From the NCBI GenBank assembly GCA_022828595.1, contig JAKGHH010000008.1:3036728-3100727 (forward strand): a DNA stretch of 64,000 nt, given 5' to 3'. This DNA is from Nelumbo lutea. Taxonomy: Eukaryota; Streptophyta; Magnoliopsida; Proteales; Nelumbonaceae. The notes beneath the pieces were generated by a model. The model saw only the letters and a program-made list of their open reading frames with translations. It ran no database searches and had not been told where the DNA came from. The position numbers were made by a program, and so were the translations under genes. Numbering within the stretch: position 1 is the first letter of the stretch; each line of letters starts with the position of its first letter. Of this stretch, positions 56,901 through 64,000 are shown in pieces.

Positions 56901-59900
56901 AGGCAACTGTGCAATGAATGCATAGATGATCAATGGATTCTTCCTCATGCCCACAGATCCCGCAGCTCAGGTCTTCTAAGTATATTCTTCATCTTACTAG
57001 GTTTCTTCTTGTTAGACATATCCCCAAAGCTGAAGCCCAAACTAAGAAATTGACTTTGGAGGGAGATAAAGGGATTCAAACTTGATTAGATGGAAAACCT
57101 GAATCTGTTCTCTTTCTTAAACCATCTGCAAAGGATTTAACCAAAAACTTCCCATCATCCCTCCATTTCCAGGTCCATTGATCACTTGACTGAGGATCAA
57201 TACAGGCACTGTTACAAGTTTAACTTGTCTTGTTACCAAAAAAAAATTCAACTTGTCTACATGTTGGATACTTTCTGAGGGAAGACTTATGGAACACATG
57301 TACATGTCTATGTATATATGAAATGCAGGTACATTTTGAGGTGATTTATATTACCGTTCTGGAGATGGTGTGATTGTTAAGGCCCTATATACTGTTTATT
57401 TATGCAGTTTCCAGGGTTCACCTTGTGAAGGTAGGAACTTTAGGAGTGAAGGGGATCAAGAGGACATTGAAGAGGCTTCTTCCTCTGGCCAGGAAGATTC
57501 AAGTGATCACAATGAGATTCTTGAGTGGGCAAAGGTTTGATGTTTAATTGTTTCCATCAGTCTTGTCAGACTTGGACTGGTCATAGAACTGTTTTGGTTA
57601 CTGATTTTGGGTTGAGCAGTTCAACTGTCTGGTCTGACTGACCATTCGGCATGCTCAAATAAAAAATGCAAAAAAAAAAAGGGTTCTAGATGATCTTTTA
57701 TAGCCATTTAATCACTCAAGCTACAAATATTAAAGGTTACAATACCTAATTGGCAAGTACATTTTGGGTATGCTTGAGCTTGACCAAGTCAACATTAAGA
57801 AGCCGGTAACCAAAACTGTTTTGACTGGCGATTCCTGGTTCAAGTGGTCCAACCATCCACTCCAGTTCAAGTCTGATAACACTGGTTTCCATGCATTGCT
57901 GTGTCTTGAAAGCTGCTAAGGTGCAGCACTTGTTGTACCTTTAAATCCTGATAAATTTCTTTTTTTTTTGAAAAAGATAAATTTATTTGTTTCATTTTCA
58001 GGCAAATAATCATGGGTCCTTGCAAATAATATGTGAATATTATGGCTTATGCTGCCCTGCTAGAGGCACAACACTTACATTCCGCCCTCTGGATCACCTG
58101 CATCCTTTGGAATTTCACAGACCTTGTGAAACAGTTCTGCACATTGCCAGCTCAATTATTGATTTAAGATCTTGCAGCACAAGCTTGGAATTAGCAGAGG
58201 TAGATTGCAAATGACAACTATCTAGGATGGATTTTCTAACTCATGTTTCAAAACATGTTCTGTTGATGTTAGTTGATTTCATTTCACATTGTTTCTCTTT
58301 TCTGTTTTCTCTGTTTGTTCCAATTGAAAGATATCTCTAGTATCTTAACAATCTTAGATTTATCAGGCACACACTGCACTTTTGGCAGAAGAGGAAGCAA
58401 CTGCTTTATCCGTCTGGACTGTTGCATGTGCATGTGGCTCCTTGCGGCTTGAAAATGTGAGTTTGTGCATCAAAAAGAATGTTTCTATTTCTAAATGATG
58501 GGAGTAGCTTATTTCCTTCCTTCATGTTCAGGCCTTTATTTCTGTTGGTTTGTTTTTTATCTGTGAAATCAGTTTACCAACCATATCCTAGAAGACAGCC
58601 TGAATTCCCAAACAAGGACATTTATTGAGTTATTTTTTCAATTGCCAAGACGTTTATTGAGTTATTATCTGATAGAATAATAACTATGAATTCATTTCTT
58701 TATGTTACCTCTGGCTAGAAAGGTGGAAATATTTTCATTGGAATTGTTTGTAGCTGATAACCAAGCATTAAATAGACTTGTTGCTCTCCTTATGACCTCA
58801 TTTCTTGGGATGATTTGTTGTAAAAATTCTTGAATTTCCTTCCCTCCATAATTTCCAAATTATAGCTTCCAGAACTTCTGTCCAAACTGACATTCCTTCT
58901 TATTGAGGCCACTAAGAATGATCTTTCCAGAGCTTCCCTAGCAGATCTTGCTAAGATCAAACTAGCGTTCAATACATAAAGAAAGCCCAGATCTTCAAGC
59001 TGAAAGGACAATGGATGAAGAGATGGTTGGTAGATTCCCAGTTGCAGTCACAAACATGCAAAAAGAGGATGGAACATCCAGACCACTTTTTTTCAATAAA
59101 AAAAAAATCCTGACTTCTTTTTATGAAATTCTCCTTCAGAAGATTTTTTTTTTTCAAGACCACTGTCCAGATTGTGAAGGAAAATTTTGATGGTTCCACC
59201 AGATTCCAAGCAGTTCTTATAGGGACGAGAGTGCTGCTTGGTTAAGCAACCTACTTGTGCAAGACTTGACAGAGGGAATGCCCTACTTTTCCACTTCAAA
59301 ACCCTTCTGATCACATTAATTGAGACATGGGCTGTGACTTGAAGTAACTCCAGTAGTGCTGTCACCTCCTTGAGCTCTCAGTCATTAAGATTCCTCCAAA
59401 AAATAGATACACATATCACCTTATTCTCAATAATTTTATAATTAGTTTTCAGTCTAGAAATTTGGGATAATGCTCTTCAAATGGGTCTTACGTAGCCAAT
59501 TTTCTAGCTGAAGGTGGGTTTTAGAATTAAGGACATTGAAGTAAAATGTACATGGGTAAAGAGAAGTGCAAATTCCTTTACAGATAGGTTAGATCGGCAA
59601 GGAGTGAATAGGGATTCAGTTTTCTGGGCTCATTTGTAACTGCTTTTTTCTTTCTTTTTGGCTGCCTTTTGGCATCCTTGGGGAGTTAAGATAGACTAGC
59701 TCCCCTCCCATGTAATTTAAAATTTTCTTTTAATGAAAAGTTCCTGTTATTGATAAAAAAAATGTTACCCTTTGAAAAAAAAAAGATGGGAAACATGTTG
59801 GGAATGTTTGGAAATGTCATATGGACATATTATACAAATTTTAGACATGGTAGAAACATTGTTAAATATGCAAAAAATAGAATGCTATTTTATGTAATGA

Positions 59901-62900
59901 TAAAAGATGCATTGGTTGACCTTTTATTATTATTGTCTTGTTCAAAATCATCAAACAAAGCTAAAAAACTAAGATTAAAAGGTAAAATAATATGCTTTGA
60001 TGTTTTGTAAATTTCAAGAGTCAAAACAACATGATAGAGTGAGTTTAAGAAAAATCTAAACTCATGGAAAGTGCCATTGGTTCTAATAGAGCAACTATAT
60101 AATTAATATACAACAAAAAAGTGGTAATCATGTCCATCAGATGGATCAGACGGGCAATGACTCCTGCTCAGAATTATCTAAAATATTGTTGCCAACTTAT
60201 GTTGTAATACTATCTCTTGTACTCCATAAAGCACTAGTTGTTTTCATTGGGGAATATGTTGATTGTAGTAATATTTTGTGTTGGTATCCGTGGGAAATGA
60301 AAATATGTAATGGAAATATTAGGATATGTACTTTTTTAAACCATGCACTGGTCATACTATAATTAGGGCTAACTATGTTGTATGCACAAGAGTATTGGGC
60401 AATTAAAAATAGTATGTCTAAAAATGAGTGTGGTGAAAATGTGAATGCTTAGATGGACAAGTAGTTAAATTAGAAAGGACGGGTTTAGAGATTAAATAAT
60501 ACAAAAGAACCTAGGAGTGGCTCCAATAGGTGATAACATGAGAGAAAGTAGATTGAGATGGTATGGTCATTTGCGTAGACGACTATATACAACAACTGTT
60601 TTTTTTTTGATGAATGAAGATAATTTATTAATTCAGAAAAAAAGGCAACACAGGAAACCCAAGAAGAGGCATGAGCTCTTACCTCTTCAAAAAGTATTAC
60701 ATCAAATTAAAAACAGAAATAGCCAGTAGTAAAGTTACAGAGCAGCCCAAAATAAATGTTCCCTTGAAGCCCTCTGCTTATCTAACCATATACAACAACT
60801 GTTAGAAAAAGTTATTTGTTGCAAGATGAAAAAGCTAGAAGAGTTGGGGGCAGACCGAAAAGGACTTGGGTGGAAGTAATAAGAAATGATTTGAGTGCGC
60901 ATAGTTTAACGATGGATATGGTACTGAATAGAACAGAATGGTGAAATAGGATTCATGTAGCCAACCCCATATTATGATGATGTTATCTTATGGGGGCTTC
61001 TGACACTGGCCAAAAAGTTAAATGAAATGGCATATCACATTGTAGGGAAGTGGACAATGGAGGAGGAGATGTGCCACCTCTTCCTCATTAATGTTTCAAA
61101 TGGAACAGACATTCAATTTAAGTGGGTTGGAAGGTGTGCAAATGGTTTAACTGACTCCCTAGATAAACAAGGGACTACGAGGCAACATCTGTTTTGGGCA
61201 TCCATATAATTTGGAATAGTAAAGTGGGACTGAGACTCTGATTAAAAAGTTGTAGCAATCATTTATTCATTCCAAATTTTAATAAAACTAACTTTCTACT
61301 GATAAAAAAATAGAACAGACATTATGGATATCCCTCCCTTCAGTCCGTAGTCTCTGGTAAGGATTTTATCCAAGATAGTCCACATGGAAAAAACACACCT
61401 TGATGGGAGATCGGGTCCTCAAATCCCTCTTGATGGGAATGAGACCTCCCTCACCTCCTAAGAGAGAGATATAAAGATTTGATCCAGTTCCAATGTTTTA
61501 AAAAGCATGCCTAGGCTCATAGCAATTAGAAAACAGGGCTAAGTCCTCATTATTATTTTTTGTCTTATATGGTGGCATCACTCTAAATATTTTGATGCTT
61601 AATAGAAATTATAAAACAGGGCTGAGCTCTTCACACGTTTCATGCCCCTTGTATGTGGGATACCATTTACTGCAGGGAGAGGCGGCAATGTAGCTGGAAA
61701 AGATTCCATTTATTGAACTCTCATTAATGACCGTACACCCATTTTATTGCTAGTATATACATTAGATGCTGAACTTTGAAGCTTGAAACCTGTCTCTCTA
61801 ATATGAATATCCGGAAGATCTATTATCTATCAAAAAAAGAAAAAATATCTGAAAGTTCTATATGAAAGCTTCATTGGCTATGTGTAGTGATTCTCTTTGC
61901 ATATTTCAGGTGTTAACAATGTTTGCTGGGGCACTTTTGGAGAAGCAAATTGTGGTCGTTTGCTCTAATTTGGTAGCCATCATTACTCGTAGTACAAATT
62001 GGTTTCTTAGAAATAGAAATTGCTTACAACACTTGTTTTTTTTTTAACAAGATTTATATTTTTTCCAGCTCACTGTGTCTAGAATTTTATAATAAATTTG
62101 CTATCATATGGAGTCTAATGCATTTGATTTACAGGGTATTCTGTCATCTATAGTTTTGTCAATTATTCCACTAATTCGTCCGTACCAGTGGCAGAGCCTT
62201 TTGATGCCAGTATGTACCCTCCCAATTTGGAGAATCTGGATTTGTGAATTTTAGTATTCGCTTCACCTTTGAATTGTTCTTTGATGTTTAGCTTGTTTGA
62301 ATTTTAATATTCAATGGATCATTGTATGACCTGCTAGGTTTTGCCAAATGACATGCTGGATTTTTTGGATGCGCCTGTCCCTTATGTGGTGAGTTTCCAA
62401 AGTATCACACCTTTGTTATCAACTTCTGTGAACTGTATGATATCCAGTATAGTTAAAATTGTTGCATAGGGTATAGGTAATTTTATAGGCGTTTTGGGCA
62501 CATTGCCTGGGAAACCATTCAGACAGGCAGTATGAATACAAACATTTAAGTGGGTAAAAATAAGTAATTTCAATCCTGTTATGTATTGATATAAGGGTGC
62601 AACTTATTTTGGCTCAACTTGAATGCATGAAAAAAAGTGACATGTCTTTATCTCTTTGTGCATATGTTCTCTTCCATTGATTAAAGGATGTTATTCAAAA
62701 ATGTTGTCAGTTTTTTTTTTTTCCAGAAAACAAGGTGTAAGTTCTCACTTAATCATTTACTATAGAAGTTGTATATATATATTTATTTATTTATTTATTG
62801 TTTGTTGCCTAGGCTATGGGTAGTTGTCACTCAGGCATTAACTAGCATTGCCAGGTCAAAACACCTTGACATTGCCTGGTTGCATTAACTACACTTAAGA

Positions 62901-62999
62901 ATTAAGATATCTACAATATTTGATCATTTGTCATAGTTGTTGGTGACTTGGTGTATTTTTTTTGATAAATTTGGTGACTTGGTGTATTATTTGCAAGAA

Positions 63000-63034
<35 letters not shown>

Positions 63035-63749
63035 CAAGCTCTTAATCTTTAAGATGATCTGACAAAGGGTAACTCTTCAAAAAACTACAAGTATGAACTG
63101 TAGAAAATGTGTACCTTTAAATATTCTAGAATGCATTTTTTTTGTCTTTAACTAACCAGTGGAAAAAGCATCTATGACAATTTTGACAAGAAGCAATTTA
63201 TCACTTCACATTGTTGAATACTTGAAGTTCCTTATGACCACACAGTAGAAATATGTCTGAAAAAGTAGGGCACCTTTTGTATGTTCGTTCAATTCTGTAT
63301 CTGATTCTTTGGTTACATAAGCCATTTTTTAATTTTTTTTTGTAGGTTGGTGTGAAGAACAAAACTGCTGAAGTTCAAACAAAGTTGGCAAATGTCATAC
63401 TGGTTGATGCCAATAAGAATCAGGTCTGCATCTATTCCCCCCTCCCCCCAAGTGGTGCATCTCTACCGATTTTTGAGCATAACTAAATGTGATTATTTCT
63501 TTAGCACTCTTTTATTTATCCTCTTCAATTTGTTTTGGACTAAGGCCATTTTGACAATTCTTGAAATAATTTCGATTTCATTTTATAATATTGTTCTATT
63601 CTTATTTATTTTGAAAGTTGATGAGGCTTTTGAATATCTTCTTTGTCCTTCCTCTAACAAATCCAATTCTGAAGCATAAATCCCTGATTGCCTTAATTAT
63701 GTTAGGGCTCTAAAACATCATCAACAACAACAACAACAACAATATATAT

Positions 63750-63801
<52 letters not shown>

Positions 63802-64000
63802 CATCAACCTCATCACCATTGTCTGGATTAATGGAGCACCATGTGCATGTGCTCCACTATTCCAGTGGCAGGGGTGTGCGCTTAATTGTCCAAGGTCATT
63901 TCCTGAGGATATCAGCAGCTTTATGCCTAAAAGGAAAAATGAAGAGGAAAAGGCCCTATATTTCCCTTGCAGTCTTATGCTGGTCACCACACCCTATTCT
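37152..64000 (+). CDS. DENN (AEX-3 type) domain protein, 3' end outside window
   Basis: Fourteen coding exons (37152-37448, 37796-37981, 38201-38284, 42955-43014, 43352-43396, 46089-46288, 49496-49975, 57408-57534, 58002-58199, 58367-58456, 61910-61972, 62135-62209, 62338-62388, 63346-63423) join in phase with GT/AG borders into 678 codons without a stop; the last intron runs off the window. Residues 1-99 are a plant-conserved N-terminus ([20 protein letters not shown]). uDENN starts near residue 110 ([12 protein letters not shown], then [21 protein letters not shown]). A low-complexity acidic linker spans about 305-490. The cDENN core follows ([58 protein letters not shown]). The dDENN part should lie beyond the edge. 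DENN proteins are typically Rab exchange factors in membrane traffic (family knowledge). The frame also opens upstream of 37152, but [12 protein letters not shown] is the conserved start. Many introns carry transposons yet exon borders are intact. Confidence 0.92.
38627..39275 (+). mobile_element. Probable solo LTR with TCTAGAA-rich U3, in DENN intron 3
   Basis: A 649-bp segment flanked by GCATG (38622-38626 and 39276-39280) has an LTR-like layout. 38700-38940 holds many imperfect copies of TCTAGAA/TTCTAGA/CTCTGGAG. A TATA box CCTATATATAGGGG follows near 39040, then a leader-like region ending GTTGTGACA. The left end is TT rather than the usual TG, so the border is tentative. No partner LTR is present. 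Confidence 0.5.
39850..40325. repeat. CACCTAGGTGC/GGCGCCTAGGCGC family repeat, copy A
   Basis: The unit starts with AAAAGGCACACCTAGGTGCA and runs through TGCCTAGGTCCCAGG, a TTTTTTGTGCTTTTTG tract and GAGGCAAGCC to CCATGTTAGGGTCTTAA. The last part recurs inverted at 40257-40310. A further piece (TGCCTTGAGCCTTGTGCC to CGTGCCTTGCACTTATAAA) lies at 42345-42425, on the far side of a LINE, so the LINE inserted into this repeat. Copy B lies at 52845-53165 in the opposite orientation. Confidence 0.65.
40578..42299 (+). pseudogene. 5'-truncated L1-type LINE with 17-bp TSD, DENN intron 3
   Basis: A 1.72-kb insertion flanked by AATTAATACTATTTTTA at 40561-40577 and 42300-42316. It begins inside RT: the active site reads FAYDTLCF instead of FADD, a lost catalytic aspartate. 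Then come [51 protein letters not shown], a zinc knuckle ([18 protein letters not shown]) and [14 protein letters not shown], in frames broken by stops (40936, 41621). The 3' end is GAATAAAATTATTTTATC plus a short A-run. It is closely related to the LINE in GPN3 intron 4. Confidence 0.9.
44190..44620 (+). pseudogene. Decayed Copia RT fragment in DENN intron 5
   Basis: In broken frames the segment reads [17 protein letters not shown] and later [14 protein letters not shown]. These match in order the Copia RT stretch WFERFSxAM...TLFxK...YFLGIEVAxSKxG. The YVDD region between them is heavily mutated (SSLCM near 44330). No LTR was found nearby. Confidence 0.55.
45450..45890. mobile_element. hAT-like element, shorter relative of 47524-48525
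   Basis: Starts GAGGGTGGATTTGAGCTGAG and continues GAATATCTAGCTATTTGAGC, nearly identical to the left end of the element at 47524. It carries the same GAGCTCGGCTC-type motifs around an AT-rich core (45650-45740). The right end is degraded and no target duplication was found. Confidence 0.55.
47340..47515 (-). pseudogene. Antisense LINE fragment, DENN intron 6
   Basis: The minus strand reads [11 protein letters not shown] and then [20 protein letters not shown], the plant L1 motif just after the zinc knuckle (compare [11 protein letters not shown] in other copies here). The fragment is interrupted on its right by the hAT-like element at 47524. Only this short part is recognisable. Confidence 0.6.
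47524..48525. mobile_element. Non-autonomous hAT-like element, 8-bp TSD
   Basis: A 1.0-kb insertion in DENN intron 6 with a perfect 8-bp target duplication ATAAGAAC (47516-47523 and 48526-48533) and ends TAGGGGTGG and CAACCCCTA. Long subterminal regions are rich in GAGCTCGGCTCG/CGAGCTTGAG motifs in opposite orientation. The interior holds (TA)n(TG)n repeats, an A-run (48049-48067) and a patch resembling the CGCCTAGGCG repeat family (48170-48295). No transposase. Confidence 0.82.
47880..47954. repeat. (TA)n(TG)n microsatellite
   Basis: An alternating TA run passes into a TG run of about 40 nt, inside the hAT-like element. Such tracts are length-variable. Confidence 0.92.
50980..51344 (+). mobile_element. 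Probable solo LTR inside the LINE
   Basis: The LINE frame breaks after KVGVGN and resumes at HIKFW about 370 bp later. The intervening block begins TGTGGACCCCACATT and contains a TATA box (ATGTATATAAATTAAGG near 51160) and a CT-rich leader. It ends near TTGGCA at 51344. The target duplication is not clear, so the right border is approximate. No partner LTR was found. Confidence 0.55.
51650..52085 (-). pseudogene. Inverted LINE piece between two plus-strand LINE pieces
   Basis: The minus strand reads [17 protein letters not shown], then [17 protein letters not shown] (zinc-knuckle region of plant L1) and a decayed LWTIRDK motif. It fills the place where the plus-strand LINE should have its own zinc knuckle. 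It could be a separate antisense insertion or an internal inversion. Confidence 0.6.
52845..53165. repeat. CACCTAGGTGC/GGCGCCTAGGCGC family repeat, copy B (inverted)
   Basis: Reverse-complement relative of 39850-40085 and 40190-40320: it shares ATTCATCCTAATAAA, TTTAAGACCCTAACATGGAC, GGGCTTGCCTCGAG, TTTTGAAAGGGC, GGACCTAGGCAAGGCACATA and GTGCGCCTAGGCGCGCC. Both copies lie next to LINE sequence. Confidence 0.65.
53490..54021. mobile_element. Tourist-like MITE, 532 bp, DENN intron 7
   Basis: Ends GGCCATGTTTGGGAGTGCTT and AAGCACTCCCAAACATGGCC are perfect inverted repeats. The interior consists largely of AATAAGTGCTTA/TAAGCACTTATT repeats that pair with each other. Flanks are TTT on the left and TTA on the right, close to the TTA duplication of PIF/Harbinger elements. 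Confidence 0.8.
54090..54682 (+). pseudogene. LINE 3' end with RNase H domain (copy D)
   Basis: The RNase H domain reads [34 protein letters not shown] and [13 protein letters not shown]. After a stop at 54431 it continues [21 protein letters not shown]. The tail is TTTTAATGAAATC then TTGATAAAAAA. The upstream LINE domains are missing, as expected for 5' truncation. Confidence 0.82.
54699..55533 (+). pseudogene. LINE 3' end (copy E), split by a nested LINE, 9-bp TSD
   Basis: Flanked by GCACTTAAG at 54690-54698 and 55534-55542. It starts inside RNase H ([20 protein letters not shown]) and ends, after the nested insertion at 54975-55328, with [20 protein letters not shown] and the tail ATAAAATTGATTTC, then TTGCTGATAAAAAAA. 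Several frames are broken. Confidence 0.8.
54975..55328 (+). pseudogene. LINE 3' end nested in LINE copy E
   Basis: A 354-bp insertion flanked by CTTTGAACCCC (54964-54974) and CTTTGGACCCC (55329-55339). It begins in RNase H ([20 protein letters not shown]) and runs through [16 protein letters not shown] to TLAKQE, then TTAATAAAAGTTGCCG and an A-run. A G-run (55057-55065) breaks the frame. Confidence 0.8.
56470..57220 (-). pseudogene. Antisense LINE remnant, DENN intron 7
   Basis: The T-run at 56473-56487 is the poly(A) end on the minus strand. Upstream on that strand are [18 protein letters not shown] (about 57180-57125), [16 protein letters not shown] (zinc knuckle, about 56960-56910) and the [18 protein letters not shown] region (about 56780-56720), in frames with stops. 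This is the RT-distal part of plant L1 ORF2. Confidence 0.75.
57558..57884. mobile_element. hAT-like MITE in DENN intron 8, 8-bp TSD
   Basis: A 327-bp element with ends CAGTCTTGTCAGACTTGGAC and GTTCAAGTCTGATAACACTG (imperfect inverted repeats starting CAGT) and a perfect 8-bp duplication GTTTCCAT (57550-57557 and 57885-57892). Inner ACTGTTTTGGTTAC pairs with GTAACCAAAACTGT. It starts only 23 bp after the exon 8 donor at 57535, leaving the exon untouched. Confidence 0.82.
58760..59400 (-). pseudogene. Antisense LINE remnant, DENN intron 10
   Basis: On the minus strand: [14 protein letters not shown] (about 59199-59158), [22 protein letters not shown] (zinc-knuckle region, about 59055-58990) and a decayed [12 protein letters not shown] region near 58850. 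Frames are interrupted by an A/T run at 59096-59157. The outer border near 59400 is uncertain. Confidence 0.65.
59520..59762 (+). pseudogene. LINE 3' tail (copy H)
   Basis: The last part of RNase H reads [20 protein letters not shown] and [10 protein letters not shown] followed by a stop. The tail TTTTAATGAAAAGTTCC, then TTGATAAAAAAAA is close to that of copy D at 54682, so the two are the same subfamily. Confidence 0.75.
60365..60980 (+). pseudogene. RTE-type LINE 3' fragment, interrupted
   Basis: Broken frames read [34 protein letters not shown] (about 60517-60582) and, past an insertion, a GRPKRTW-like stretch and RIHVANP. These match in order the C-terminal region of plant RTE-clade reverse transcriptases. 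An L1 tail sits at 60601-60787. Confidence 0.65.
60601..60787 (-). mobile_element. 187-bp antisense L1 3' tail nested in the RTE fragment, 16-bp TSD
   Basis: Flanked by ATATACAACAACTGTT at 60585-60600 and 60788-60803. The plus strand begins with a T-run, so the poly(A) end is on the minus strand. The minus strand encodes [17 protein letters not shown] and a stop, the extreme C-terminus of L1 RNase H, followed by 3' UTR and AATAAATTATC. A severely 5'-truncated insertion. Confidence 0.88.
61030..61311 (+). pseudogene. LINE 3' tail (copy J)
   Basis: The last RNase H residues [20 protein letters not shown] and LFWASI plus a stop (61207) match the end of the LINE at 50690-52840 ([19 protein letters not shown]). 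The tail TTTTAATAAAACTAAC, then CTGATAAAAAAA closes it. Confidence 0.78.
63001..63033. repeat. (TA)n microsatellite
   Basis: An alternating AT run of about 30 nt in DENN intron 13, between exons 62338-62388 and 63346-63423. Confidence 0.9.
63719..63797. repeat. (CAA)n(TA)n(CA)n compound microsatellite
   Basis: CAA repeats, then a short TA run, then a CA run of about 45 nt, in the last visible DENN intron. The open frame on the minus strand across it is a composition artefact. Confidence 0.92.

Noticed and set aside
56832..57053. 73-codon plus-strand frame with a hydrophobic end
   Set aside because: It is antisense to a LINE remnant that has a zinc-knuckle signature on the minus strand.
63721..63990. 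89-codon minus-strand frame with Val/Cys repeats
   Set aside because: The repeats come from the (CA)n microsatellite.
1..64000. A search by eye for CRISPR arrays, phage or bacterial operons, rRNA and tRNA genes
   Set aside because: None seen. Regular repeats present are minisatellites, microsatellites or transposon parts, and the genes have plant-type spliceosomal introns.

Overview
This window is nuclear DNA from a flowering plant. It carries two intron-rich housekeeping genes of plant type, both on the + strand, in AT-rich DNA crowded with LINEs, Copia and Gypsy LTR remnants and MITEs. Several introns have been swollen by insertions. The species cannot be named from the sequence; the large introns and many old L1-type LINEs suggest an angiosperm with a moderately large genome. 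No bacterial features, CRISPR arrays, rRNA or tRNA genes were seen.

Layout. 1-8.0 kb is intergenic: a putative hAT-like element (about 1.0-2.0 kb), an element with very long terminal inverted repeats and a 12-bp target duplication (2.85-4.36 kb), small MITEs, and a Gypsy-type LTR with an 18-bp minisatellite (6.4-7.3 kb). From 8.1 to 24.7 kb lies a gene for GPN-loop GTPase 3. Nine coding exons join cleanly into 268 codons. Intron 4 is 11.5 kb because a LINE inserted there and a Copia retrotransposon later inserted into the LINE. 24.7-34.7 kb is intergenic with MITEs, an antisense LINE remnant and LTR remnants. From about 34.7 kb to beyond the right edge lies a DENN-domain (AEX-3 type) gene. 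Fourteen coding exons are visible (678 codons); the 3' end is outside the window. Its introns hold a 5'-truncated LINE with a 17-bp target duplication, a Copia remnant, two relatives of one hAT-like family, a stack of LINE 3' ends including LINE-in-LINE and LINE-in-RTE nesting, and MITEs with clear target duplications.

The two genes are not functionally linked in any obvious way. GPN3 proteins act with GPN1 in assembly and nuclear import of RNA polymerase II. DENN proteins act on Rab GTPases in membrane traffic. Both reading frames look intact despite the insertions, so both genes are probably functional.

I found no convincing new biological system. The most unusual items are: a Copia insertion whose two outer ends are both U3-type LTR ends, flanked by a perfect 5-bp target duplication; a perfect 21-bp-stem hairpin in the DENN 5' UTR intron; a dispersed repeat with a shared inverted motif lying upstream of both genes; and the long-inverted-repeat element with gene-like interior sequence.
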